64,000 nucleotides of DNA from Erythroxylum novogranatense. Lineage: Eukaryota > Streptophyta > Magnoliopsida > Malpighiales > Erythroxylaceae. The DNA lies in the NCBI GenBank assembly GCA_029891385.1, contig CM057230.1, forward strand, positions 52,679,414-52,743,413, in the 5' to 3' direction. The position numbers and the translations under genes were made by a program. Positions 32,572 through 46,253 of this stretch are shown here, in pieces. The notes beneath the pieces were generated by a model. That model was given only the letters and a program-made list of their open reading frames with translations. It did not search any database and was not told the DNA's origin. Position 1 is the stretch's first letter; each line of letters opens with the position of its first letter.

Positions 32572-34767
32572 AGGCCTAATCGAGAAGACTAGAACACCAA
32601 GATAAGTTACAAGAAGTTAGACCAGGTTAAAAACTACGAGGGATGAAAGCTAAGCATCCTGATTGGAGGCATTTGAAGAAATGTACAGGCCAGATCTTGC
32701 TTTGTTGACACATAACCCTAAAATCTTGTATAATAAATTTAGCGCATTGATGAGGGAGGAGAATGAGTTTCCTTTTTCCTTGGATGAGAGAAAAACATCA
32801 CCTACAAACTCAATATTCTTAGTCTTTTTCATTTTGAGTGAAATTTGAAAGATTCATTTCTTTCCATAACTCTCTTAAAAAATTTAGTGAATGCCTCCAT
32901 CATTAAAGAGAATAGGTAAAGGGATAAGGGATCCCCTCACTTAATTCCCTGGACCCTTTAATTGTGTATAAGGATTCACCATTTATCAAGATTTTGTATA
33001 AGACAGTTAAATAAAATCACTTAATCCAAGTAATAAAGACCTTAGGGAAACCAATTGCTTTAAGAGCATTAAGGAAAAAGGATCATTCTATAGTGTCAAA
33101 GGTCTTTTGAAATCAAATTTAAGAACATAATTCTTGTGGCTTCTCTTCATGTTATAATGTTTGAAAAGTTCTTGAGACAAGGTGATATTATCACCTATTT
33201 GCCTACTAGGAATGTAAGCCTTTTTATGAAGGGTCTATGTGAGATTGAAGCATTATTTTCATCATATCAACAATCAATTTATATATCACCTTACTGATAG
33301 TGTTGTATCAAGAGGTGGGGTGATAGTCCTTCATTGTCTTTTGCTCTTTTCCTTTGGGAATAAAACCGATGAAGGCTTTATTTAGTTACTTCAACATTCA
33401 TTTTTCTTTAAAGAATTCAAGAACAACATTAACTATTATATCTTTCTTTAAATACCTAGTTTTAAGGAGGAAATTTATTTTAAAACCATTTAGCCTAAGA
33501 ACTTTGAGAGGACTTAATGAATTCAAGGCTCTTTCAATCACCTAAGTAGTGATAGGTTTTGAGAGAAGCTTAATTTCTTGAAGTGACAAATGATCCTAAA
33601 TGATTTCCTTTATAAAGGCCATTAAGAGTTGATATGTGAAGGGGATTCTAAGAAGCAACATAAGTAATTTTTAGCTTCCTTAAGAAGATAACTCTAAATG
33701 GTTAAAAAGGAATATATACCTTCTAAGGAGACATTTCTATTAAATAATTTCCTCGAGACCACTTATCTGAAGAAATAGGTTGAGTTCTTATCTCCATTCT
33801 TCATCCAAATGATTCTTGATCTTTGGTTCATAAGAGAAAAACCAAATTGGATAGCTTATGTAAAATTGTACAAAGCTCACTTTTCAACTTCATGAAGGAT
33901 TGGACGTGAACGGTTATTATAGAGCTCATATTGAGCTTTATTAAGAGTTGCTTTTATTATGCTAAGCGAATGGTGAGTATTAGCAATATTGAACTTAAAA
34001 AGAGTTTTAAGTTCTTCTCTTGCACTACTTAGCTTCCTAAAGTAAATATATTGCTTAATACCTCTTACACTAAGGCTAAGCCATCTAAAAACTACCTCAT
34101 TTAAATTTGTCAAGTTAGTCATGAAATTAATGAAGTTGAAAGGTATTTTGCTTGGAGATCTTACAATATCAAAATGCACAATCATTAGGGAGTGATTTGA
34201 GAAGCCTGGATTAAGGAATATAGCTTTGAAATAAGGTAAGGTTTTAAACCATTCCATATTGCATCGACCCCTATCTAATTTCTTTCTCAAGATTTAGTTT
34301 TCCTTTTATTTGTTACAGTATTTGTAATAATTTCCTCTAAATTTTAGATCAATGACTTGTAAATTAAAAATGTAGTTCCTCATATCTTCACAAAAGGCCC
34401 TAATGGAGTTGTTTCCATCTGCTTCATCTGGATGTATGATGGAATTGAATTCTTCTATTAAGAGCCAAGGAGTATTCATTAATAGAGATAGCTCTCTAAG
34501 TTTTTTCTAGATGAAAGTCCTTTAGAAAGCATAATAAGACTATATATATAATGGAGATGTGAATTGTAAGATTTTGATTTTTGCATCTAATCCTGGAGTG
34601 GTTCATTTGGTTAGTTATTATGGAAATAAGAATTTCCATCTTGTCTTCATTAAAAAGCACCAAAATTCCACCATTGGGGTGACAATTGTGATTGTTATCT
34701 AATAGCTAGGCAAAAAGGAAAGGAAGTTGCAATTATTTCTCCTTACTTTATATTCTAAAATGCCTAT
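32572..34767 (-). pseudogene. LINE ORF2, middle piece: endonuclease and RT
   Basis: Minus strand. Endonuclease C-terminal part: WLLIEEFNSIIHPDEADGNN and NYIFNLQVIDLKFRGNYY near 34470-34320, then CNMEWFKTLPYFKAIFLNPG and SNHSLMIVHFD in the 34290-33877 frame. RT follows with many stops, including an altered catalytic box (FVGDVFLSS near 32810-32785 where F-A-D-D is usual) and a degenerate GDPLSPYLF region near 32940. The catalytic change means no active RT. The left end at 32571/32572 is the TACAT target duplication of LTR 2; the right end is CCTAT at 34763-34767. Confidence 0.85.
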
Positions 34768-35011
34768 TGTTAGAGTTATGTAAATATAGTGCCCTGGAAA
34801 GCAAGTGTATTTACTTGTAACTTTATCTTCTTCAGTTACAATTTTGTAATGAAAATATTTATTATTTATAAAACAAAAGAGTTTGGTTTTATTTGTGTGA
34901 ACGTTATATATCTAGTCAAAAGGTACCAAGATTCTTTTGTAAGTAATATACATATACATAGAGATGTATGGGAAACATGTATATTATAAGAATCTAAATT
35001 AATTGATTCAC

Positions 35012-38000
35012 TGTAGCACCCCCTTACCATAAGACATATACCGGGACGCCCGTAGGTCATTCCAATACACACCCTACGATAAGGGTGCGCTACGAACCAT
35101 CATTAACACTTCACATGGCATCAATAATCATAAAGCATCAATATGAAAATCACTATTTTTTTTAAACCATAAATTTTTCTCATTTCATATCATCAAAAGC
35201 AGTAATTTACATAACTGTCAGTTTTTCCTTATCTGTACATTACTCCAAAAAGAAAATCAAATACAAAAAACCCTAACTAGGTCATCCCTCAAAAAGTGTC
35301 AGCTGATCGACCTGTGAGCCATGACTTCTCTTGCCAACTCGATCTACACGGCAGGAAAAGTCTCTCCGGAGCTGCGAGTCTACTCTCTCGATCCTAAAAA
35401 ATAATTTGCAATTTTGCGTGAGTTTGCGAACTCAGTGAGGAACCATCATCGATGGTTCACCCAATTCATGCATACACAAACAGATCACATTTATACCATA
35501 ATAATCCATTCAGAAGTGCCACATGATTATTCACATGGGCACAAAACAATTTACTTTTCACCCTATCAAAGACATTCAATCAAATGCATATGTAATGCGT
35601 ATGTGACCCTTTTTTTTCAATTTATTACGTTGTTGTGACCGAGCACCTAAACTGTCCCATTAAGGGCGCATTAATCGGTGAGCCTGAGGCTCTAAGTCAC
35701 TGTGGGCTTGAGGCCCAATTACGTTGAGCTTTAAGCTCTCGGTGGTTGCTCCGATCACAACTGTCAATTACTGATCATACATTATGCATGGAATGCATAT
35801 GTCAATATACAGCAAAGCCCACATCAGAAATCAATCCCAAATTAATGCAGTCAACAAATAGTTCACACTCAATCACATTAAAATCACAATCACAAATAGC
35901 GCACTCCTATGTCATAATCTCCCACATACATCGGACACCTTCGGTCCGAAATATAGGCATAAATAAACGCAACAGTCCCACCATTATTCTCCACAGTGTT
36001 ATAAGTGCAAAATATTAAAAAAAAATATAATTGAGAAACCATCTAGGTTACTCACCAAATAGCTTCCGAGCTAATGCCAGAAAGTCTCGGCAACGTCCGT
36101 GGGATGACGTTCCAACTGTGCCTCTATAACAAGCAAAATAATTACACATTACCAAATGTATATTCAGAAGCATCAAACAATGCACATGGAACAATTAAAA
36201 CGTGTACCATGTTCATGACATTCCCGGCATTTCCCATAATTCACATCACAAAAGATTTCCCTATGTCTTAGGAACCTATAGACACCAGAATTACTAAATT
36301 TGGACCTCTATAGGTTCGGATATTGCCAAAATTTAATCAATTCTCTCACTTAGATTCAATCCCTAAATCTCAATTAAATCCCACAAAGTCCATAATTCTA
36401 CATGGAGAGGTAGATAATTGTCTTATGAATCCGACGCCTCGAGAATTAGGTCAATCGGAGGTCAGATGACGAAGATATAAGCAAAAGAAGCTTTAGGACA
36501 AAACAAAAGATAAGAGAGTTTGCACTATTTCCCTCTCTTCCACCATCTGAATTTCTAACATACATAACTTCTTACACACTTATCCAAAAATTACAAACAA
36601 GATCTCATTGGAAATATAACAAGAAACCCTACAAGTTCTATGAAGGGCTCACAAACCAATCTCACCTCTAAGGGTGCCAAAAACTACTTCAAAGTTACTG
36701 CCCATAAATGACCATATGAACAGTAATTGTGTTCTTCCAATCCTCATAACTTCTTATTCATAACTCCAAATAAGGTACATTATACACCATTAGAAAGCTC
36801 TAAACATTTTCTACAATCTTCAAGAATACCCCCTAATCCAATTCAATCTCTAAGTGGGTCAAAAACATAAACAAAGTTTCTGCCCAATGAAACAGTAAAA
36901 CTACCATATGAACAGTAACTGCACTCTACAACAAAATTCCTATCTTTCTATTCCTTATGCCACAAATTCCAAGATATAGTTCAAAAGAAAGATAAAAACA
37001 TTTTCTACAAGTTTCATGAATAACTTGGAAGCAAAATCAACCTCTAAACAACTCAAATTCTCAAGAAAAGCTTCTGCTTATATAAGTCTCATTCTCAGAG
37101 TAACAGAATCTTCCAACATTCATAACTTTTCAACCCATTGTCGAAAAAGTACATACCATACAGAAATAAAAAGCTCAGACAATATACTAAAATTCTAAAA
37201 AAGGACTTCAAAGCAAATTCCCACTCAAACTAGGTCAAATCCTCTCACTTAGGTGGCTGTCCTGTTAGGGTTTAAGAAATCAGCATTTAACCCAAACCCT
37301 AACAAAACTTTACAAATTTATATCTAACAATCCTTACATCCACAATTCGCATAAAATACCTCATTATAAAGTTACAAAAATCCTATACAACTTTCCATAA
37401 GGTCACTTGAGCCAATTTCACCTTTAACATTCCCAAATAAATATCAGAACACAAAAAGCACAAAACCTATACACATAAAGTCACCTACACACAAAACACA
37501 TTTTCAGCTAAATGACCATCTGAACATTAACATACCATAACTTTCAACGTACAAATCAAAAAAATTCATACTTTGTGGCGTTAGAAAGCTAACACAAAAA
37601 TATTCAACTTTCATGAAGACCAAAGTAGCAAATTCACTCCAAATCAACCTAAGAAAAATCATCAAAGTTTCAGATCACAAGGTTCGGATACTGTTCATAC
37701 AACGCCTAACAACTCACTTTGCATGCCAAAATTAAAATCCTTAAAGTCAGAATTGGATCAAACTTCCTTCATATGAAATCTAGCCATACTTTTTAAGTTT
37801 AATTTAAAACAAACCTCAGCTCAATTGGACAACCATATCAAAAGTTATGACCCAAAATCTGAAACCTACACAAAGTCACATTTTCCAGATTTCCTCCCTA
37901 CCTCAACTCTTTTCATTTCATCACTTTACCTACATCAATATGCATCCAATTTAACCATAAAATCATCCACAAATTTATCAAGACATTCACTTGCATACAT

Positions 38001-39094
38001 ACTCACACTTTGGTAGCACACAACACACACTCTCCTTACTAAATTTTGCCACTCAACTACCATCACTCTAACATCAAAACTAATCAAAAACCAATTCAAC
38101 ACATATTAGTCATTCAATCTCATACATACATACACTCATGCCCAAGCAATCTAACCAATATCTTTATGAAATTTATGCACAATTAATCACCATAAATGCT
38201 TCTAATTACCAATAAAAGAATAGACAATTTCATTCTCACCTAAACAAGCTTCAACTCTTCAATTTTCCAAGCTTCACTCAAACTTCTCAACCTCTCTTCA
38301 CACCTACGGTTATCACTCTTTAAGGCAAGGATTGAGACTTTTATGCATAAAAGAAGAAAGAGCACATAGGGTATGAAAGTCTAGATAAGTGGAGAAGGGA
38401 GGAGCAAGCAAGAAAACAAGAGAAATTCTAAATATGGATGAAAGAAACCAATGAAGAAGGGAGGATGAGCACCCACGGATGGAGGAGAAGAAATTGGCTT
38501 TTAAAAGTGATTTGGTGACTTCTTGAAGGAGGAGTGTCGTAAGTGAAAGAATGGCTTAAGACAAAAATATTAAATGAGAAGACACTTGTCCTTTGATGGA
38601 GAGAAAAAAACAAAAATCAATTTATACTATTTAATAAAGGAACCCTAATACAAATTCATCTTTAATCCCTCTAATGCTAATGGCTCTATAACAACTCCAA
38701 AAAAATCAATTATCCAATATTTCAGTGCCTTTACAAAGTACTTTTCAGTACGGAAAACCCACTCAGTTAGCTAGTTGGCAATTTTTGGGTCCGGGCAAGT
38801 ACCCTGAAAAATTTCAGAAAAATTTCCACAAATCCCTAAAAATGTAAAACACACCTAGAGCACTTCAATTCAATTTTTCAAACACAAATATCATATAATT
38901 CACAAAAAGTTTCATTTAGACACATATGCCGGGAAATATCATGAATGCATGTACAATCATGTACATGTGCAAAAATTACCATTCATATTTATATAGAGGC
39001 TATAAGATGCATGTGCATGCAGAGATATATTTAAACATTCCTAACCCGTCCCAATTTACCAAAATATCCTTCTCATCGGTGATGGGATGTTACA
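35012..39094 (-). mobile_element. Solo chromovirus-type LTR 3 with exact TSD
   Basis: TGTAGCACCCCC at 35012 to GGGATGTTACA ending 39094, 4083 bp, flanked by TTCAC at 35007-35011 and 39095-39099. On the minus strand it begins TGTAACATCCC, typical of Tekay-type LTRs. It shares ordered motifs with LTR 1 and LTR 2 (CATGGAGAGGTA, TAGGTCAATCGGAGGTCAGA and the ~180-bp units). No internal domain, hence solo. Confidence 0.93.
36550..37680. repeat. Degenerate ~180-bp tandem units in LTR 3
   Basis: CTACAAGTTTCATGAA-like phrases near 36639, 36819, 37009, 37193, 37392 and 37607, spaced about 180-215 bp, each after a TCATAACTTTC-like segment. Confidence 0.7.
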
Positions 39095-40971
39095 TTCACA
39101 GTTGAATAATCAAGTTGGTCGCTTGATTATGGTTTAGATTGTAGTGTTGTGATTTATCTCCATATAAGTAAAGGAGTTTACTTAAAGGGAATGATAAGTT
39201 TCATATCATGATAGTAGTAAACTATCGATAATGGCACTATTAAATAAATCTGGAATTAAGTATGTTTTTAAGAAAAAAGTGGGTCGTTACTTTAATCTTA
39301 AAACATACAACTTAAGCATTCGCTTATTATGAACCATAATCTTGATGAGTGGTGAACTCATATGTGTTTCATTATAATTCTTGATATGATCATAATGGAT
39401 TTTTACAGAGTATTAATCTAGTGTCTGCATGTTGGAATTATTAATTGAAACATGTATCAAGGAACATTCACTCAAATAAAGAATTTATAGTGCTATCATC
39501 ACTTATAGATGTTTTAAGGAGATTTGATGATTAAACTGGCGCTAGTAGTTTGATGGACTAGCTACCCATCAAGTCTTGACACCAAGATGAGATCTTGTGT
39601 GTTAATCACCATATAATGTAAAACGGGATATCTAGAAAGAAAAACTAACATAAGGGCAAAATGGTAATTTTACCCTTTGTTGTGCGGATGGCTATAATAA
39701 GGTTCTAAATAGGGTTTGCAATTGGACATGAAATATGTGTTCTCATAATATTTAATAATTCAAGAGTTCAACTAATTGTCTTTAGTAGAATGACATTTAG
39801 TTAATAAGCTAGAATTAATTCTAATGAGATTAAATTAATTATGGGCTTATTGGAGCTTGAATTATCAAAATCTAATAAGATTCTCCACTTGGATTTAAGG
39901 AAGGTTATCAAGCTAAGTAAGAAATATAAATGGAGGTTTTAGAAGCCCACAATTGAATATTGGGCTTGCTTTAATTAATGGTTAATTAGAAGCCCAAATG
40001 TACATTTAGAAATGGGCTAGATTTTGATTTAATGTAATTAATTAGATTAATTATATTAAAACAAATTTTTTAAATAGAGAAGTACCAATTTCGGTTTTCT
40101 TAGGTTAAATGTGCAGCTGCACATTTGACATTAAAATGCTAAAATAAAGATGGTCTTTATTATGGTTTATCATCATTAAATGGAGTTATGAACTTACCAT
40201 TAAATGGTTTAATGGTTATCTTTTAATGTTAGCATGTAACCTATTTGCATTCATTAGATTAAAGAAGAAAGATGTACATTGGATGGACCATCTTCCTTCT
40301 TTCTTCTGACAAAAACCGAAATTCATAATTCAATTTTAGTTTATGGTCTTTTCATATATCCATTTTAAAGATAAATGAAGAGAGTCTCATTTATTGGTTG
40401 CTTTATGATTGATTAATGAAAGAAGTGATGCATTGGATGCGTCTCTCTTCTTCCATTCCATGCATAACCGAAATTGATAGTGTAAGAAAGTCTTCTTGCA
40501 TGTTTTTAGTCACTCTCTCCTTTCATGCAAGGGTGAAGTGAAATTACCAAGTGAAAGAGTTTCATTTTTGGTTCATTTTCTTCTAAGAAAATCTCCTCCA
40601 AACATTTCTTCTCCTTTCCCACCAAAGGATTTTGTTAACCTAGTTGTCCTTAAAGAACAAGTGGTAAATCAAATTGGTTGAGGATACAACAACAAGGAGA
40701 AGACATATTGCTAAAGGAAAAGATTCAAAGGTAAAGGATTTGGATACAAGAAGAAGGAGAGGATAGCGCAGCGAGGATTTAAAGCTGTAGTAAAGGAGTC
40801 GGTAATACTCCTCATCTTGTTTATGTTTTTATTATCCTTATACCATATCATTTATGGATTAGTATGATGATTTGGATTTGTTGCTTCTGTTGGAAAAATG
40901 ATTTCATAAAAGTTTTGAAATCTACCGTTTCTCCAAATATAGCATGCTTTTTTTTCCTATCCAACACCTAT

Positions 40972-42400
40972 AAGTATAGGTTTATTTTGCACCATGAAGT
41001 CTCTAAGCATTAGATTTTCAAATGGGTAGTTAATCCCTTTACATTTTAAGATTTAGTAGTTATGTGTCTTTAATATAAAAAGAGTTACTCTTGTTTCATT
41101 AGATTTTCTTTTATTCACTGACTTGAATTCTTCATATGCTTCAATTGTGAAGGGATGTTGTATAATTTCACATAAGCTGTGTTATTTGGAGAATCATAAT
41201 TCATCATTTCTATTCTTTTAACTTGCATACTGATTTGTATCTTTCAATCTAAAGATTTGAACATCATCATTTTTTGCATTATGAGGAGCAGAATGAGACT
41301 CACCTTAGTCATCTTCTTTATTGTAACCTACGAGTTCATTATAATTTCTAGCTGTAAATATTCTTCTAATTGGTCTCTAGATCATTTTAGGACCCATTAA
41401 TTTAGGCTTCCATGCATGCGTTACCTTCATCACACCTTTAATAAACTCTATATTATCATTTAGTCTTAGTATCTACATCTCTTCTGGAAAATCCTTCATT
41501 GCATCTACCACAATGTATAGTTTATCTCAGCTGTTGGTTAATCAAGACACAATGGCTTCCCAACAAAGCTTGTTATATGATAGAGTCCATTCATGGTCCT
41601 ATACTCAGGAATATCATAGATCAATGTCCATATTGGCATATGGGGATACTTTATCTCTTTCAGACTAGTATTTGGATGCCAAATTTGGAGTAAAAGAGGC
41701 ATATTTTGGATATGATAAGGGCTCTCGTCTAACAATCTCCTTATAAATTTCGTATCTGACAACTTAAAAAAGAAGACATCGATATTATTTGTAAGAATTT
41801 CAAACAAACTATAATGTTTCCAACTTATAAAGGCCTATGATTTTATAGTGTGGTATGAGACTTTTAGAATTCCATTAGGTCACGCCTTCTTTCAAGGTCT
41901 CAAGTGGAGGTGCCATTATAGGACGATCCTCAGGCTTGCATGGATAAAAGTAATGTAGGTTGGACTCTGAGCATAAATCATCAACTACTAGTGTCCATGT
42001 GTGCTTAGGTAGGGATGGATTTTTTAAGTGAGGAGGATGTTTTAGATGTTCAGGCTATGGGAATGACTCAAATGAAGCTAAGGAGGTTGATAATTAGCTT
42101 AGAATAATGGAATTCGGGGTGGGAAAAATAGAGTTAAGGGGTATAAATTTTCTTAGTTTACTACCATATTACTAAAAATAGAAAGGTGGTTGGTGGAAAG
42201 GAGGAAAGTAATGAGCAGATTATAGGGAGAATTGGAGCTTAAGATAGCAAGAAATATGTGAGTTCTTCTACAAAGGAAACTACTAAGAATTCATAAATAA
42301 GGAAAAATAGGGTTATCATGTAAGGAGTCTTAGAGTGACGAGAGAAGCATCTTCTTCTCTCTCAATTTTTTGTGATTTCAAAATTCTCTAATATTTTTCT
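40972..42400 (-). pseudogene. LINE 5' part: ORF1 (DUF4283) and ORF2 start
   Basis: Minus strand. Near 41900-41860 GVTxWNSK, then the 41807-41538 frame: FFFKLSDTKFIRRLLDESPY, NMPLLLQIWHPNTSL, MPIWTLIYDIPEY and GLYHITSFVGKPLCLD. This is the DUF4283 module of plant LINE ORF1, usually followed by a zinc knuckle and thought to bind RNA. ORF2 begins nearby with CKGINYPFENLMLRDF and NKPIL, which joins directly to IGILEYKVRRNNC at 34767 when LTR 4 is removed. Several stops are present. The 5' end of the element is not sharply defined (about 42.4 kb). Confidence 0.82.
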
Positions 42401-44100
42401 AAATAGTGAAGTGTGGGAAGAAGAATTTGTTTATTCATAAATAATCAGTAGGAAAGGTGATCACTTGAAGATTTGAGTGATAATAAGTAAGTGAAAATTT
42501 TATTATCAAGTTTAAACCATAATAAGTAAATTAAAAATCAAAAATATGTTTATGTTTTCACAAATAAAAATATATTACGTGTCGCTTGAATAATGTCGTT
42601 TTACTAAAATTGGATTTTAGGCACATTTCTTAAATTTTAAGTTCAAATTTAGAAAATGTTAAAATAAAACATTTGTAATTATTCTTGTATATAAATATAT
42701 TGATGTATGATTAAGAGTCTCAACAAAATTTTAATAGAAAAGGAAATTGAGAAGAGGATAAGGACAAACATTAATTAAATGAAGAACATTTTGAAAGTAC
42801 TAATTATTAAAACTTATAAGACATAAAATTACAAACAACTCATATGAAATAAGAATTTATACATGTGAAAGAATATTATTTGTTTTAGTTCATGCACCTA
42901 ACCAACAATAATTAAATAGGTTTAACATGTTTGTTAATTGATATTAAAATTAATTTTATGCTTAGCATTATTTAGTAGAATAAAACATGAGCCTGAAAAT
43001 TACTATCAAAAGAGGCTTATGTTTTAGCCATCTTAATGTTATACTTTAAATTTTGAGATAAAATATTTAGTCAAATTTATATTTGTTGACCAACTATTGA
43101 TTATCTTTATTAGTTGCATCATATTCCTAATAATTTAAATTTGTGTCTTGTGACATGATTATACTATAATTTTGGATAATTTTGGAACAACTTTTGAAAT
43201 TTGGAATATATGACTTCTTTTATAGAAAATGAAGAAGAAAATAATCTTATATGATTAAAAAATAAATTAAATTGCATAGTTCATCCCATTTTATAAGTTT
43301 TGAAATAAAAGAATTTGTGGTGGAGAACTAGCTATAAATGAATAACATTATTAACCAAGTCTTTTGCAATTTAAGAAGTTACCATCATAGTTACATATTA
43401 ATGCTTGTCACCTCTTTTTGTTTTCATAGTTTCAAATTTGAGAGAAAAAACACACACACACACACAAAATTTGTATTACAATGCAATATTTATAGTAATT
43501 ATTAATTTAATTATAATGATGTCAAACGATGAACACTAACATTGTTATTAGTACAAGTACTAAATACTTATTCTAGATAAAGAAAAACTAAATTTACTCT
43601 AATAAAACCTCCTTAAAACTAAGTTTTCCTACATTTTTATTTATATTAGGACTTTCAACATCATTTTATAAAATCATTTTGTAAGTTTATTTTAATGATA
43701 AAATTACCCTTTGATCATTTTTAATTAATTTGAGTTATATATAACTTTCATATAAGGAACAATAAAATAACATGTAGAGATAGAGAAGCTATAATTGCAT
43801 GGTGCTTGCTAGCTACTAGTTTTTACCTTAATATATTTATGTATATGGTTGCTTACTTCGATTCTCTCTCATTTTTTCTTTCCTTTCCTCCTTATTTGGG
43901 TTTTCTTCTTCCTAATATTCTTGTCCCTCTTCCTCCTCTCTATTTCTTTACTACCTTCGTATCCTCTCTTGTTTTTTCATTGTTAGGTCCTTTAAAGACC
44001 TTTCCCCTATCTTTTGCCTTGGTCAGATATGCATTCTTTCGTCTTTATTCTCTTTAAGTTGTTTTTCCTTTGAGCTTTATTCTCCAACTACTTTCTCGCC
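42401..44100. other. AT-rich stretch, no gene recognised
   Basis: No coding similarity seen. A (CA)8 microsatellite lies at 43451-43466. A short open frame at 43806-44057 is pyrimidine-driven (Phe/Leu/Ser-rich) and not supported. Possibly the untranslated start of the plus-strand LINE relic that follows. Confidence 0.5.
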
Positions 44101-44159
44101 CTTTTGGTGTCTCTTTTGGCTTCTACTGGGCCTTTTCATTTTTTAGAAAATGTTAAACA

Positions 44160-45492
44160 TTGAGCCTATTTCCTCATAACATTTCCTAATTCTAGGACAG
44201 ATTCAACCCCATCACCATATTTCTCCTCCTCTTGATATCCCCACCTCTTCCTCTATCATAGTCCTACCTTCCTCCCAAACTTCATGCTCTTTTATCTCCA
44301 AAAAATTATGACTTCAAGTCTTTGAGGATCCCTCTTTAACTCTAAAGTTGCACTACTTCCCTGCCTAGAGAAGAACCTTCCAAAGTTGCTCCTTTTATAG
44401 AGATTCCGAAAGACATGGCCTCTAAATAGAATGCCATACTTCTAAGCTTCTTTCTCAATAGAAGAAGATTTTTTTTAAACAGTAAACTCGTAGTCTTTTC
44501 TCATCAAAATTCCTCAATCTTATTATAAGTCCATGTTAAGGAGGATAATATGTACTATTCAGGCTTAATAGAAGTCTATGTTAAAGAGGATAATATGTTA
44601 CTATTCAAGTTTGCTTCCTCAAATCTGTCATAACAGGTCATTGAAGTAGGCCCTGACATATTTACAATCAACTATTAGACAGAGGTAGAAACTAGGTTTC
44701 AATATATGAAATATCAAAGTGAAGTAATTTCTCTTATAGTTTAACATTTATAATATACCATTAGAATATTGGACCATTAAATGCTTGAGTTACCTAACTA
44801 GCTACCTTAGGAAGCCATTATGCTTGGATGAAGCTACTGCTAATAAGAAAAGAGTAGGAGCATTTATATGCTTATGGACATCTAATAGCCTCTTATGAAG
44901 CTTATATACCTATAATGGGACTAGGAAAGAATGGTGAAAGCTTCTAGGATTCATTGAAAGTCTTATATAATTAGAGATCGAACCTCAAACACAAGAAAAA
45001 ATGGCAACCAACTAAAGGGTATTCGAAAAAGGTTTTTATGAAGAACTAATGAATTTGAATTCCTCTACAAAGAATAATGGAGACCTAGAAGAACCCTCTT
45101 TAAGGACCATATCTTTAGAAACTAACTTTGAGGTTCAATATGTTAATACTTATGAAGTTCAAGTGGTGGGAAATCTAGAGACTGAAGCTCACAAAACTGA
45201 AATTCTAGTGGTAGGAAATCTAGAGATAGAGGCTAAGCCTATTAACTTGGATACCTTACTGAAGAATAACTAGATGCCAAATGAACTCATAACTCTTGAT
45301 AAGACACTTTATAAAATTGGTAAGGAATTTTAAGTTATAAGCAGAAGAAGGTCAAATAGAAATAGGAAAAGCTCTAAGTCTTCCCCTTAATTTGTATCTT
45401 TCATTTATTGGGATATTGGGGACCTTATTGCACTAATAAATCACTTTTGCTTATAGATTACTTTTGCAATAGTAATTCTTGTCTTGTGATTT
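44160..45492 (+). pseudogene. Plus-strand LINE ORF1 relic (DUF4283)
   Basis: Broken frames spell LLFKFASSNL near 44600 and CLSYLTSYLRKPLCLDEATA near 44785-44845, the DUF4283 C-terminus seen also in the minus-strand LINE at 41.6 kb. An open frame at 45049-45273 follows with an internal repeat VVGNLETEAHKTEI / VVGNLEIEAK. A 45-bp tandem duplication (units from 44528 and 44573) is present. The relic stops at 45492, where Athila LTR sequence begins. Confidence 0.65.
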
Positions 45493-46227
45493 TGATTTTT
45501 GAATCATTTTGTGATCTAATTGCTTTTGATGTTAATGAAATCATTGGGTGTTGTAATGTTTATGGTTTTTCCATAGTTAGATAACAAATCGAGAGATTGA
45601 ATTGATAGTAACATGATTAGGTTAAAAATAATGAGAATTAATAACCTAATAGATCACATAAATATCAAGTCGATAATTATACAAAGAGAGATCTTGTGTG
45701 AGGACTCGATTGTCTATTGGATTGCTTAAGAACTAATTGGAGATGTAGGATGTTTTTGTTAATTAAGAAATTACAAAAATCAAAATATTATATTTAATTA
45801 GGGGTTATTAACTAGGGTTTAATGATTAGATTTTGAGAAATAATAATCAACCCTTTGGAGATACGAGACTAATACTAATTACATAAAAAGTTATTAAGGT
45901 AGCAAAATGATGATAGATAAATCCCATCTTCTCATAATTGTTTGATCTTGTCTTGTTGCGATATCTTAATTGTTAATTGGTTGTGCTTCATTTTGATTTA
46001 CTTATGTTAAATTCGAAACTTTAATGTCAATCAATCAATACTTAATTACTTAATTTTTTGTTTAATTTTATTTTCATTTTAATTCACGTTTTTCCAACCT
46101 TAGATAAAGTTAGGATTCAATTAGTTTTAACTAATTCCCCCCAAGATTGACACCTCAATACTACTAGTTATGATTATGTATACTTGTAGATTATTGAGGG
46201 TTTTATAAAAGTAAAACTTGCTCAATA
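45493..46227 (+). repeat. Truncated 5' LTR of Athila 1
   Basis: Matches the right half of 49389-50700 from TGATTTTTGAA onward, including AACAAATCGAGAGATTGAA and the end GTAAAACTTGCTCAATA. Confidence 0.9.
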
Positions 46228-46229
46228 AG

Positions 46230-46253
46230 TTTTTGGCACTGATTTCAAGGAAT
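46230..46253 (+). other. Degenerate Athila primer-binding site
   Basis: GTTTTTGGCACTGATTTCAAGG resembles the Athila PBS region TTTTTGGCGCCGTTGCCGGG with CpG-decay changes; directly after the LTR end. Confidence 0.7.

Larger units (their letters stand above)
34768..40966 (+). mobile_element. Solo LTR 4 with exact TSD, itself split by solo LTR 3
   Basis: Starts TGTTAGAGTTATG at 34768 and ends CCAACA at 40966; flanked by CCTAT at 34763-34767 and 40967-40971. Net length about 2.1 kb without the nested 35012-39094 LTR. No PBS, PPT or coding domain. It resembles a copia-type LTR by general style; family and orientation are uncertain. It splits the LINE endonuclease coding sequence, which continues at 40972. 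Confidence 0.88.

Noticed and set aside
32572..34767. Host-gene exon interpretation of short open frames
   Set aside because: Minus-strand motifs match LINE endonuclease and RT and join collinearly to flanking LINE pieces.
43806..44057. 83-codon Phe/Leu/Ser-rich frame
   Set aside because: Pyrimidine-rich low-complexity DNA, no recognisable domain, no conserved neighbour.
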